Shown: positions 52,551-63,711, counted from the stretch's first letter. The stretch: DNA of 64,000 bases from Triangularia verruculosa (GCA_033296885.1 MU863877.1:372001-436000); one strand, 5' to 3'. The notes: generated by a model not told the origin, from the letters alone. A program made the numbers and translations.

Positions 52551-53800
52551 ATGACCGACACCCGCATCCCCGTCTGGCTAGACTGCGACCCAGGCCACGA
52601 TGTAAGCTCTTCCCTCCCCTCCCCCTCTCCCATATACCCGGGTCCATATCTAACCCTCACCAGGACACCTTCGCAATCCTCCTAGCAGCCTACCACCCCG
52701 CCATCCGCATCTTGGGAGTCTCAACCGTCTTCGGCAACGCCTCCCTCGAAAAAACAACCCACAACGCCACCTCAATCCTAACCTCCATCTCCCAATCCAC
52801 CACCATCCCCGTCTACATCGGCGCCTCCAAAGCCCTCTTCCGACCCCCCATGCACCCCCCCACCGACATCCACGGCGAAACCGGTCTCGACGGCACCTCC
52901 CTCCTCCCCCCACCCGCCGTCCCCCCCGTCACCACCATCCCCGCCATCGACGCCGCCTATCAATCTCTAATCTCTTGCCCCCCCGGAACAGCCTGGGTCG
53001 TAGCCACCGGAGCATTCACAAACGCCGCGGCGCTGTTCATGAAGTACCCCGAGTTAGTCGGGCACGTAGCCGGTGTCTCGCTAATGGGGGGTGCACTAGG
53101 CAATGGCTTCACGCCCGCGGTGCTGGGGACAGTGGACGGGGTGCCGAGGGTGGGCAACTGGACGCAGTTTGCCGAGTTTAATATCCTAGCCGATCCCGAA
53201 GCTGCGTCCTTTTTACTTACGCACAAGGATTTGTCTAAAAAAACGACATTGATCCCGTTGGATCTCACACATTTGTGTCTGACCACGGCTCAGGTTCAGG
53301 ATTTGATACTCTACGGCCCGGAAGGTATCCAGCCTGGCATGACACCCGGAAAAGGAAAGACGGAGCTCAGACAGATGCTGGTGGAGTTGCTGATGTTCTT
53401 TGCGAAGACGTATGCGGATGTGTTTGGGATTACGGAGGGCCCGCCGCTGCATGATCCGCTTGCTGTGGCGGCGGTGTTGTCGGGGTTGGAGGAGGGGGTA
53501 GGGCATAAAATTCCGTTTTATGAGCATCATCCTGAGGTGGGGGCTGGGATTGCGGGGCAGGGGGAGAGGTATGAGGTTGGGGTTGTGACGGAGGGGAGTT
53601 ATGAGGATGCCAAGGCGGGTGCGCGGACGGGGCAGATTAGTGCAAGGTTGCTGCCGGGTGGGGAGGAGGGGGTGAGGATACCGAGGGGGTTGGATTTGGG
53701 GGTTTTTTGGAGGGTGCTGGAGGAGTGTATTGGCCGAGCGGATGAGGCGAATGAGAGGGCTAGGGCGGTGAAGGTTGAGGCTGGGGTGCCGACTGTGTAG
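52551..53800 (+). CDS. Inosine/uridine-preferring nucleoside hydrolase
   Basis: Two exons, 52551-52601 and 52664-53800; 62-nt intron; 395 residues. The intron cuts exactly through the calcium-binding signature DCDPGHD/D (residues 11-18). Other family motifs are GVSTVFGNAS, VATGAFTNAA, SLMGGAL, EFNILADPEAA and the catalytic-site LHDPLAVAAV (near 290). These enzymes split ribonucleosides into base and ribose for salvage; yeast Urh1 is the nearest known relative. No signal peptide, so probably cytosolic. Codon use is strikingly two-part: the first 400 bases use C-ending codons, the last 400 use G- and T-ending codons. Confidence 0.95.
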
Positions 53801-54169
53801 ATTTCTGGTAGAGATAGTGTGGGTGTGTTGATGTATGTGTTGGATGGTGTCTAGAGGTGGGATAGATGGGATAGAGGAGGAAGGCTTTGGATGAAATGTA
53901 GCCGTTTGTTGGTAGAGGAGCAACTAGAATCAAAAAGGAGACCGAGAGTAAGACTATCGAAATTGATTAGATTTCAGTGGGAAAAGGAAACAAATCTGCA
54001 GAGGAAGAAAGCAGTGGTTCAAAAATATTACGATAAAACCCTAAACTTATATATCCCATCATAACCGCTGGCTAGAACGCAAAACCAAGAATAAGCCAAA
54101 CCCATATGTACAACCCATGCATGTATATCCCCAGAAACGCCTCATTACCATCACCAGTCCCTCTAATCA
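53801..54169. other. Convergent intergenic region, nucleoside hydrolase / acidic protein
   Basis: 369 bases between two stop codons, covering both 3' UTRs. AT-rich in the middle (about 53990-54060). No gene seen. Confidence 0.6.
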
Positions 54170-55324
54170 TCATAAAACACTACTATCCCTACTCCTCCTC
54201 CTATCCGTCCCCAACCGCGCATCTTTACTCAAACTCCCCATCGTAACCTCCTCCTCTTTTTCATTCCCCACCTCCTCCCCCTCCTCCTCCTCATACTCCT
54301 CCTCCTCATCCTCATATTCCTCGTCCTCTTCCTCCTCCTCCTCCATCTCCTCATAATCATCACCCTCACCCTCACTCTCACTCTCACTTTCACTTTCACT
54401 CTCCCCCAAATCCAACACCCCCAACAGCGGCACCTCAATCCTCGCCAGCTGGCTCTTAATCAACCCATCCGCCACCTCAAACAACCTCCCATCTTTACCC
54501 CCGTCCTCCTCCTCCACCACCCCATCCACATCAAAATTTCTTTCTTGTTCATCCATCGGCAGCTCCCTCCCCCCAAAATCAGATTCTGTCTTCAATGGAA
54601 CACCCATCACCCACCTCCTCACCGTCTCCCCCTTGGTCACCTTTGCCTTTTGATGGTTCTTGCTGCTGAGCGCGCGTTTGAATGATTTCTTTTGGCGTCG
54701 ACGGCGGCGGTTGATGCGGTCGCGGATGTACCAGGCTACTACTAGCATTGCTGCCTGCGTCATTTCCTGGGATTTGGCGCGTTGGGCAGAGGCCCATTGC
54801 TGGCAGCGGTGGTGTTGGTAGTTGGCGATTGCGGTGCAGCGTTGCTGGTAGTAGGAGGCTATTCGGGAAGCCATGGCTAGGTAGTGGGGGTCGAGGGGGG
54901 TGTTGGTGTTAGTGCCGGTGCCGGTGGTGGGGGGTTGGGAGAGGGAGCTGGTTGGGAAGGGGGGTTTGAAGTTGGGGGGGATATTGGGGGTGGTGGTCGA
55001 GGTTCGCAGTTGGGGTGGTGGTTGCATTGGTTGTTGTCGAGGCGAGGTGAGTTTGGATGGTTCAGCCTCGGATTTGATGTGGAGACCGGAGGTGGTTGAA
55101 TTTGATGGGGTTGGTTCGTGAAGGCCCAGTCCTACTGAGCCGTATCGGTTTTGTTGTGGTGGTTGGGCGTGGTGTTGGTGGTTGTGGTTGTGGTTGTGGT
55201 GGCCTGGTTGTTGGAAGGCGTTTGGTGGGAAGAGTCCCTTCATGAACATTTGGTGGTCTGGGGGAGGGGTAACGGGAATTTGAGAGTTGAAGGAGAGGGG
55301 CCCTGGCATTGATGCCGCCATCAT
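54170..55324 (-). CDS. Protein with basic helical core and acidic tail, function unknown
   Basis: Single exon, 384 residues, first ATG at 55324. The N-terminal 145 residues are disordered (Pro, Gln, His runs such as HHNHNHNHQHH). A central helical block (about 146-215) is the conserved-looking part: HYLAMASRIASYYQQRC, then QEMTQAAMLVVAWYIRDRIN and a basic RRRRRQKKSFKRA that could be a nuclear signal. The C terminus has Ser-Glu repeats and a long Glu/Asp run coded by GAG-type repeats (54250-54415). No family recognised. Acidic tail plus basic helix resembles chromatin or ribosome-assembly chaperones, but this is only analogy. Confidence 0.72.
   Translation of the reverse strand: MMAASMPGPLSFNSQIPVTPPPDHQMFMKGLFPPNAFQQPGHHNHNHNHQHHAQPPQQNRYGSVGLGLHEPTPSNSTTSGLHIKSEAEPSKLTSPRQQPMQPPPQLRTSTTTPNIPPNFKPPFPTSSLSQPPTTGTGTNTNTPLDPHYLAMASRIASYYQQRCTAIANYQHHRCQQWASAQRAKSQEMTQAAMLVVAWYIRDRINRRRRRQKKSFKRALSSKNHQKAKVTKGETVRRWVMGVPLKTESDFGGRELPMDEQERNFDVDGVVEEEDGGKDGRLFEVADGLIKSQLARIEVPLLGVLDLGESESESESESEGEGDDYEEMEEEEEEDEEYEDEEEEYEEEEGEEVGNEKEEEVTMGSLSKDARLGTDRRRSRDSSVL
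54250..54415 (-). repeat. GAG/GAA-rich simple sequence coding an acidic tail
   Basis: Imperfect trinucleotide repeats (CTC, CAT and TCC on the + strand) and a six-base CACTCT-type run, giving alternating Ser-Glu and then a nearly pure Glu/Asp/Tyr segment in the protein on the - strand. Confidence 0.8.
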
Positions 55325-56401
55325 GTTTCGGGTTATTATTTGTTTGGTTTTGCCGGGATGATGGTAAATAATGGAAGTGTGTAAGTGTTGTGAGATTTCA
55401 GGGTCCCGAGTGTCGTTCGATTATCTGATGGCGCTTATAAGACCGGGGGTGATGCGAACAATTTGCGTCAAATTGCTTACATTCTTGGGTTCAAGTTGGG
55501 TATGGTAGAGCAGACACAAATAACAGCAATAATAGATAGGATATCAATGACTTGTATGCAGTGGTCAAGAGACAGAAGTATCCTTTCAAGAAGAAGCCCC
55601 GCAGGTGAGCGAGGGGAGAGCACGACAGCGTCTTATACCTTTGTGATCACGAATAACACTTGAATAACTGCGTGTGGAACAACAAGTTCCTGGATGCTAC
55701 ATTATCTCTGCTCTGTTAGGAACGGCATCCAGAATCGGGTGCTCAGTCTGGGGATGGCGGGCGGAGCTGTGAAAAATGGGCCGAGGACAATGGCAGAAGC
55801 AGGCCAAAATCGGTCGATGCCGACGGCGGCTGGCAAATGGCCTTCAGGGGAGTGCCCAGGCTGAGGGCAACATCGGGCCACCCTAAATCATGCCAGCCAA
55901 CTCTCCTCTCCTTGGGCAGCTAGACAGCTGGCAGCTATTACTGATAGGTATCCAGGCCAGGGCATCGGCAAGTATTTTCGGGCCTTCCAGTTTCTGGTCC
56001 TGAGGTCATCAGCAAACACATGATCCAGACTGCGAATGGGCCCATGCCCGCTTTCCAAGACCTCGAAGTGGGGTAAGGTAAACGTCCTGGGCTGACCGAG
56101 TTTGTCCTCGTCCAGGACGGGGATATGGGACTTTTCGAACTTCTCGTAGGGCTGAGGGCTGTGCTGCATGCCTTTTCGCCCGTTTGTCGCTCTTTGTGGC
56201 CGGCGAATTCGCGACGACCACCGACGCGAAGTCTTGAGGATATTCGAAAAAAGAAGCTTTTTGGTCCCCTGAAAAGCCACTGCAGAACAACACACACCCC
56301 TGTCTCGGAATAAAAGCGTTTGCGGGGGATTCCGCACCTCGACTCTCTCTCACTCTCTCTCTGATTATTCTCTTCTCCCAATTCGAAACAGGCCATTCTT
56401 G
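55325..56401. promoter_or_regulatory. Divergent intergenic region, acidic protein / MSH1
   Basis: 1077 bases. Several - strand open frames between 55888 and 56821 overlap one another and the MSH1 start and show no domain, so they are not called. A CT repeat near 56341-56362 precedes the MSH1 start. Confidence 0.5.
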
Positions 56402-59400
56402 ATGCTGTCCCAGCGACCACCACCAGTTCCGCGCCTCCGGATAGCGTGCCTCGCCCAGACACGTCGCTCCCACCCGCGCTGTGGTCCCGCCACCGTCGGT
56501 CGGTGTGGTGTCCGACATGCGACCACCGCCCTGCTCAAGCCTGCGTCTGGACCGCGTGCGGCTCCCACTGCTCGGACCGCACCACCCCACCCTCATCCTC
56601 TGCGACAGCTTCAGCTCCGCAGCAAGACAACCACTGTCGTCAAGCTCGACGAGCTGCCACAGGGCCTGATCGTGCCACCAGAGCCGCTCGCTCCCGTGGA
56701 ACAGGATGACGAGCCCCAGTACCCGACAGTAGTGCAGCAGGCCCGCCGCAACATGCAAAAGTTTGACAACTGCGTGCTGCTCACCCGTGTCGGCGGCTTC
56801 TACGAGCTGTACCTCGAGCACGCCGATGAGTACGGCCCGCTCCTCAACCTCAAAGTGTCACAGAAGAAGACGAGCGCCGGCCCCGTATCCATGGTATTGT
56901 TTCTTGCTCTTGTGCCCTCGCACGCTACATGCTCCGTTCCACCCGTTTCATTGTAGTATAGTTCCAGGTTGTTCTGATGATCGTCGTGTGTTGCCAGGCC
57001 GGCTTTCCATTCTTCCAGCTGGATCGCTTCCTCAAGATTCTGGTTCAAGACCTCAACCGCCATGTAGCCATTGCTGAAGAGTTCCCCAACGATGCCTCGG
57101 CCAGGATCAGGTCCGGTGGCTTGATGCATGACCGTCGAGTGGCCCGTATCGTCACTCCCGGCACGCTGATCGATGAGAACTTCATGGATCCGTATGCAAA
57201 CAATTATGTGATGGCCGTTCACCTGCCCGAGAAACCGGTATTATCGGACGATATAACCCGCCAAGCGGGACAGCAGGCCACCATCAACACGCCAGACCCA
57301 ACCAATGATGCCCCGACCCGTATCGGTCTAGCATGGCTGGATCTGTCAACCGGCTATTTCTTCACTCAGCCGGCCACTCTAGCATCGCTCGGCTCCGTGC
57401 TGTCTCGGGTGTCGCCTCGGGAGGTGGTCCTGGACAAAGCCCTGGAGTCTGCCGAGGATCAGGGGATTGCGTCTATCTTGCAGGAGGAGAGCTACCTAGT
57501 GACGTACTCTCCTCAGGGTGAGTTTCAGTCGCTAGACGACTGGCTACCTATGCTGGAGGGTAAAATTCCGGCAAAGGAGGCAAAGCAGTTTACAGAGGAG
57601 GAAATAGATGCCGGCAGTCTGCTGCTCCACTATGTGGGAGATCGGCTTCAGGGGCTGAGCATGAAGCTCCAGCCACCAGTTCGCCATGTAAACATGGAGG
57701 TGATGAGTATCGACAGGAACACCATGCGCTCGCTTGAAATCAAGGAGACTGTCCGGGATGGCACGTTTAAGGGGAGCTTGCTGCATGCCATCAGAAGGAC
57801 CGTGACCAAGAGCGGCGCCCGGCTTCTCAACCAGTGGCTGAGTAAGCTTTTCTGTTATTGATATTCAGGGGTCTGAACTAACACGAATCCAGGCTTCCCA
57901 TCCACCTCACTCAAAGTCATCAACTCCAGACTTGACTTGGTAGACCGTTTCATTCATGATGAAGAGCTCCGAGATGCCATCATCGTTCTCCTTCGTAAAA
58001 GCAACGACTCCCAGCGTCTCGTCCAAAAGTTTGCCCTGAACCGCGGCGATGCCGATGACCTTCTTCAGCTAGCAAGCACAATCAAAGCAACAGAGGACAT
58101 CGTCACCCTCCTCGAGGCATCCATCGCCTCTCAAGCCAAAGATGCCAACAACACATCACCAGACGAAGAGGACGAAGACCCCCTCACCGCCCTCCTCTCC
58201 CGCATCTCCCTCAAATCCCCCCTCAAACTAGCCCACACCATCCGCTCCGCCATCGACGAGGAAAATCTCGTCCAGCAACACCAACTCCAAGACTCCCAAG
58301 CCAGCTCCCTCCTCTCCCTCGCCCAAGAGATAGTTTCATCAGAAGGCACAGAAGAAGACGGCTCCCTCCTCCCCAAAACCAAACTTCCCTCTCCTCCCCC
58401 CTCCCCCTCCCCATCCTCCAAATCAAAAAGACCCCCCTCAATACGAGACCACTACTCCGAAGAAACCGAGCTCTTCACCATGAAACCCCGCGCCTCCAAG
58501 CTCCTCACCACCCTCCACAACCAACTCACCACCCTCAAATCCCAACGAGACTCCCTCTGCCTCGAACTGCGACAAGAATTCAACACCCCCTCCCTAACCC
58601 TAAAATGGACCCCCCAACTAGGCCACATCTGCCACGTCAAAGGCCGCGACTCCCTCTCCCCCCCCTCCTCCTCTTCAGACAGCATCATCCGCACCCTCAC
58701 CACCTCCCGCTCCACCCGCTCCTTCCACCACCCAAAATGGTCCTCCCTAGGCGACTCCCTCTCCCAAACCCGCCTCGCCATCCGCGCCGAGGAATCCCGC
58801 GTCTTCTCCTCCCTCCGCCAATCCGTCATCCTTAACCTCGTCAAGCTCCGCCGCAACGCCTCCGTCCTCGACTCCCTCGACATCCTCACCTCCTTCTCCC
58901 TCCTCTCCCGCGAAAAAAACCTCGTCCGCCCCATCCTCAACACCTCCACAACCTCCATCATCATCGCCGGCCGCCACCCAACCGTCGAATCCGCCCTCCT
59001 AGAATCAGGCCGAACATTCACCCAAAACGATCTCTTCCTCTCTTCTTCTTCTTCTTCCTCTGAATCATCTCACGGCCGCCTCTGGCTCATAACAGGCCCC
59101 AACATGGCCGGCAAGTCCACCTTCCTCCGCCAAAACGCCCTCATCGCCATCCTCTCCCAGACCGGCTCCCACGTCCCCGCCTCCTTCGCCTCCCTCGGCC
59201 TCGTCGACGCGATCTTCTCCCGCGTCGGCTCCGCGGACGACCTCTACCGCTCGCAATCCACCTTCATGGTCGAGATGCTCGAGACGGCCGCCATTCTCCG
59301 CCAGGCCACCCCCCGCTCCTTCGTCATCATGGACGAGGTCGGCCGCGGCACCACGCCAGAAGACGGCACCGCCGTCGCCTTCGCCGCCCTCCACCACCTC

Positions 59401-59670
59401 GTCAAGGTCAACAAGTGCCGCGGCTTGTTCGCCACCCACTTCCACGACGTTGCCGATTTGGTAGACGAAAAGGGACTGAACCAAAATGGGGAGGTCGAGA
59501 TGTACTGTACCGATGTCGAAGAGGATGATAGCGGTGGGTTTGTCTATGTTCATAAGTTGAGAAAGGGGATCAACAGGGAGAGTCATGCGTTGAAGGTGGC
59601 GAGGTTGGCTGGGTTGCCGGAGAAGGCGGTGCAAATCGCAAAAGAGGTGCTGGAAAGAAAGGGGCTGTAA
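56402..59670 (+). CDS. MSH1: Mitochondrial MutS homolog Msh1
   Basis: Three exons, 56402-56893, 56998-57841 and 57893-59670; introns of 104 and 51 nt, the first with an unusual GTATTG donor. Protein of 1037 residues. The first 80 residues are Arg/Ala/Pro-rich and nearly free of acids, a long mitochondrial presequence. The mismatch-recognition motif F-Y-E is at 133-135 (GGFYELY), followed by AGFPFFQLDRFLK after intron 1. The ATPase has Walker A GPNMAGKST (about 847-855), Walker B VIMDEVGRGT (D926, E927) and the THFHD switch. Msh1 protects mitochondrial DNA in fungi. The lever region has a Pro/Ser-rich insert (about 605-635). The coding strand is strongly C-rich from 58130 to 59450, then G-rich for the last 200 bases. 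Confidence 0.96.
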
Positions 59671-60268
59671 TTGAAGAAAGATAACAAGTCAGAACCACGC
59701 CACAAAAAGCAGGGATTTGCAGAGATGATATCACATGGCATAAGCAAAGGATCACAGGGCAAAAGGAACGACAAGGTAATGATGGATAATAATTGTATTG
59801 ATCTGGAGGACACATCACGAAAGGCAGGATACCACATGGTCGGCTCGACACTGGGAAATCTGTCTTGGTCTGTATGTACTCGTGTTAGCTTGATACCCAA
59901 AGAGAATGAAATGTAACAAGATAATGAATAGTGATTGTGTCTCATACGTTGTTGTATGGGTTTCTCATCAATAAGATCAGGGTTAAAAAGCTCTTTGTCA
60001 TTTTGCATAATCATCGACACGTGGGGGATTGTGCTGGGAAAGAAAGAAAAGGGAGGTACTAACCAGTATCTGAAAAGCAAAACGCAGACTGTATGGGCAG
60101 TCACTACATTGCAAATCAAGGAATGCTGCTGTTTGTTTGTCCATCTTCAGAGTGCTCAATTGACCAGCAAATGATTTATATAGACCTAGGTATCGTTCCA
60201 TAAAACCTTTACCAGACCCATACCAGATTTGCCGATCCACAAGCGCCGTCATGACATCGTTACAACAT
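59671..60268. other. Convergent intergenic region MSH1 / P0
   Basis: 598 bases between two stop codons, AT-richer than the genes, holding both 3' UTRs. No gene supported. If the last P0 intron were retained, translation would run on into 59998-60328. Confidence 0.55.
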
Positions 60269-61323
60269 TTAACCGCTGCAAAGTTTGTTAGCATGTAACC
60301 CAGAAAGCCACAACAGGGAAACACATACAAGAGATCGCCGAAGCCACCATCCTCATCGGACTCCTCCTCCTCTTCCTTCTTCTCCTCCTCAGCGGGAGCG
60401 GCAGCGGCGCCAGTGTCGGCGGCAGCAGCGGGGGCGGCGGCAGCATAGGCCTCGGGGTTGGCAATGCGGTCCTTGAGCTCCTCAATCTCGGGCCAGCTGA
60501 TCTCGGTCTCAATGGCAACAGCAAGAACCTTCTTGTAGCTGTTGACAAGGGAGTGGATGATGGAGGGGAGAGTGGGGAAGTTGAGGGCCAGGGAGACGGC
60601 GGCAATGGTGGTGATGGCGCTGGAGAAAGCCTTGAGGAGCTGCTCCTCGCCGATATCGAGGACGGAGCTGGGGAAGGTGTTGCCCTGGTCATAGACCTGA
60701 GCGATGCCCATACCGTAGGTGAAGGGAGAGATGTTGAGCATGTTCAACAGGGTAGCCTCGGAGGGGCCGACCTTGGCACCGGCCTCGACGAGCTTGAGAT
60801 CGCTGGTAATTTCAATGGTACCACGGGCAATCTTGGTGGGGACACCGAGGGCCTGGAAGAAGGAGGTCTTGCCGGGTTCCATACCAGTGTTGCCAGCGGG
60901 AACCCAGACATCGACGGGGGCGACGGCACCAGCACGAGCGGGGGCAGCGACCTTGTTGGCGAGAATCTTGTCACGGATCTCCTTGAGCTCACCGTTGGTG
61001 AAGACGAAACCAACGTTGCCCTTGACGAAGGGGAGGAGGCGCTCGTACTCGGGGCTGTCGGTGATGAAGGTCTTGAGGGCACGGCGAACCTGTTTTGGGG
61101 GTTAGCGACTCGGTTCTTCTGCTCCATGTGAGCTGTCGAGATCTCGTACCATGGTGTTCTTGCCCATCAGGACCACCGCCTCGTTGCGGAGGGACTGGCG
61201 AATCTCGTGCATCTGCTGAGACGAGACATTGTCGACGGAAACGATGAAGATGGACTTGTACTCCTCCAACAAGCCCTTGAGCTTGTCGAAGTAGCCAGCC
61301 TTGTTAGCGCTCTTGCCCCCCAT
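60269..61323 (-). CDS. RPP0: 60S acidic ribosomal protein P0 (uL10), ribosomal stalk base
   Basis: Three exons, 61323-61150, 61089-60329 and 60275-60269; introns of 60 and 53 nt. Protein of 313 residues, the normal size. The start MGGKSANKAGYFDKL and GKNTMVRRALK (spanning intron 1) are typical of P0. The L10 domain is followed by the translation-factor-binding part, an Ala-rich hinge (about 272-290), an EEEKKEEEEESDED acidic stretch, and the stalk peptide GFGDLFG. The last coding exon is only 7 nt and supplies the end of the Phe codon, Gly and the stop. P0 anchors P1/P2 dimers and recruits elongation-factor GTPases. It is divergent from TRM82. Codon use is C-ending throughout, as in highly expressed genes. 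Confidence 0.96.
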
Positions 61324-61994
61324 GTCTTCTTTTGCTGGAAGCTAGGTTGTTTAAGGGCGGTTTATTGTTGGTGATGCGGAAACAAGGAGGAGGAGAGAAC
61401 TCGCGATGGTGGTTTTGCCAGAAAAGACCCAAGCAGCTCCCGGATTTTCGCACAATCCGCTTAGCCTGTGGGGGCCCGCTCCCGCCTAGGGTTTAGCTGG
61501 CGGGGCCAATGGGAGAGCTCCAGATGCTTGACATGTCCCACCTTCTTATCGATAAAAAGATACAGAGGTACATGCTCTTGGCGGAAGCTCTGGAAAAAAC
61601 ATCAGAGAGCATCTTGACGGCAGGCAGGTAATTCCGGACTTTCTGAGATCAAAGTGCAATCCTTGTCTTTTGCTCAGAAGAACTGCGCCAGCTTTGACAA
61701 GGTGTTGAAGCTTCAGATTGGTGCACAAGCCACAGGTGGCTGATACCCCCAAGCTCGAGACAAATTCTTCCAAGTCCAGTAAAGTGGATTGACTCGAGCT
61801 TCGCTTGACCGGAGTTATCAAGGTCCAGCAATTGAAATAGGTAAGGTTCTCACTATGAGTATTCACTGTTCTGTTCTAACATTATGCATAGATTACCCCT
61901 GATTATCACATTTTCATCACCAATTCTTCCAGCATCAAGTTTGATGAGCTGTGGCTGAGACAACACTCACAAGCTCATACCAGCCACTATCATC
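61324..61994. promoter_or_regulatory. Bidirectional promoter region RPP0 / TRM82
   Basis: 671 bases between divergent starts of two translation genes. Contains a telo-box-like CTAGGGTTTAG (61486-61496), a CCAAT box (61506-61510) and a perfect palindrome TTATCGATAA (61546-61555), all within 70 bases. No gene seen. Confidence 0.65.
61486..61496 (-). promoter_or_regulatory. Telo-box-like element in RPP0 promoter
   Basis: CTAGGGTTTAG on the + strand, so CTAAACCCTAG read toward RPP0, about 165 bases upstream of its start. Telomere-like TAGGG/CCCTA elements bound by Tbf1-type factors mark ribosomal protein promoters in several fungi. The assignment is by motif and position. Confidence 0.5.
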
Positions 61995-63711
61995 ATGCCC
62001 GTCCCATATCACATCCTTCAGCGCGCTGGCAGCGTTGTGTTTGCTGCCCAGGGAGCTGATATCGCTTCTTTCGGTGCGGCAGAACTGAAGCATGTCTCAA
62101 CCTGGAAGTATCCAGCCAAGACGACCGAGTCCACTGGTGAAGCAGCTCTTGATGTCGAAGTCCCTACCACCGTTGAAACACCTACTGCTGTTGAAGCTCC
62201 TCCCACACCAGAAGGACCCCCTTCCAAGCGTAGAAGGACAGAAAATGAGGAGAAGGAGGTCAAAGACGGCGATGCTGCCACCCCCAGCTCAACCAATGGT
62301 CAAAAGAAGGGCAGATTCCCACACAAGCCCCAACCCGCCAACATCCCCAACGAAAAGCCCTTCATCAACTGCCTCATCACCACTACCGACGGCAGTCATG
62401 TAATCGCCACCACTGGTTCCGACAAAACAATCTGGGTCTTCGAGCATGACGGCTCAGGAAACCTCAAAGAAATCAGCCAAAGGTAAATATCTGCCCCTGA
62501 ACATGTCTCTGATCTCTCTCATCACTAACACCCTCTCACAGAGCCATGCCTAAACGCCCTTGCTCAATCACCCTCACCACCGACCAAAAAACAATCCTCT
62601 CCGCCGACAAGTTCGGCGATGTCTACGCCCTCCCTCTCATCCCCTCCGCCGAACCCTCCCTACCTCCAACCCTCCAATCCCTACCATCCCGCAGCGCCAC
62701 CCCAGCTTCCGTCCCTGTCCCCTTCAAGCCCCAAGCCAACGACAAAACAGTCCACACCAAGCGCAACCTCAAAGCTCTCGAGAACCAGAAAATCTCCATG
62801 GAACTCTCCCTGAAAGCCGCCGCCGACAAGTCCGCCGAAGAAACCCAGCCAGCCTTTGAGCACACCTTACTCCTAGGCCACGTCTCCATGCTCACCGCCA
62901 TCACCGTCGCCCCCGGAGTCGGCCAGACCGGCGAGCCAAGAGAATGGATCATCACCGCCGACAGAGACGAGCACATCCGCGTCTCCCGCGGCATCCCCCA
63001 GGCCTACTTCATCGAAGGCTTCTGCCTCGGGCACGAGGACTTTGTCAGCAGATTGTGCGTCGTGCCCAACCACCCCGAGCTCCTCCTCTCGGCCGGCGGT
63101 GACGATGACCTCTTTTTGTGGAACTGGAAGGAGCAGAAACTTTTGCAACGGGTGAACCTGCTTCAAATCATTCAGGAGAGAGACGACATCCAACCTGCAC
63201 CAACAAAACTGGCTGTGTCAAGGTTGAAGGCATTTGTGCTGGAAGAAAAAGACGGTGTAGAAGACCTTTTGGTGACGGTCATCTGTGAACGGTACCCTCC
63301 CCCCCCCTCAATCTGCCTAATCGTGAAACAAAACACGCCAGAAACTAACCTTATGTCTCAAGAATCCCCGGTGTGATCACCCTCAAACTAGCCAACAACC
63401 AACTCATCAACGGCTCTATCCACACCTACTTCGAGCACGGCTTCCCACTAGACGTCGAAGTCCTACAAGGCAAGGACATTCTCGCGGGCAGCCAACGGGG
63501 CGAGAAGCTCGTCGTGAGCTTTGACACTACCGAAGCCAAGGGCCCTGAGCCCAGGCTCATCATGGTCGAAACTATGGGACCCGAAGGAAATCGGTCCGAG
63601 GATCCGCATGTACTGGAGGTCCCGGAGGGTGAGACGGACTTGAGCCCCTCGGATCTGCAAAAATTGCTGTACACAACAGAGTCGTTGAGGAAGATGAGTG
63701 ATTTTGACTGA
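61995..63711 (+). CDS. TRM82: tRNA (m7G46) methyltransferase non-catalytic subunit Trm82
   Basis: Three exons, 61995-62482, 62542-63291 and 63363-63711; introns of 59 and 71 nt, the second with an AAG acceptor. Protein of 528 residues. The WD40 propeller is recognisable: KPFINCLITTTDGSHVIATT and SDKTIWVFEHD (end of exon 1), LSADKFGDVYALPL, WIITADRDEHIRVSR followed by FCLGHEDFVSRL, and LLLSAGGDDDLFLWNW. The ITADRDEHIRVSxxP pattern is characteristic of Trm82/WDR4. A disordered insert with SKRRRTENEE (near residue 77) could be a nuclear signal. Trm82 stabilises catalytic Trm8, which makes 7-methylguanosine at position 46 of tRNAs. It shares a promoter with RPP0. Confidence 0.94.

Noticed and set aside
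55480..55530. tRNA-like words GGGTTCAAG and GGTAGAGCAG
   Set aside because: They occur in the wrong order and without a foldable acceptor stem. No tRNA gene was found elsewhere either.
55888..56821. Three overlapping - strand open frames across the MSH1 upstream region
   Set aside because: They overlap the strongly supported MSH1 first exon and show no domain.
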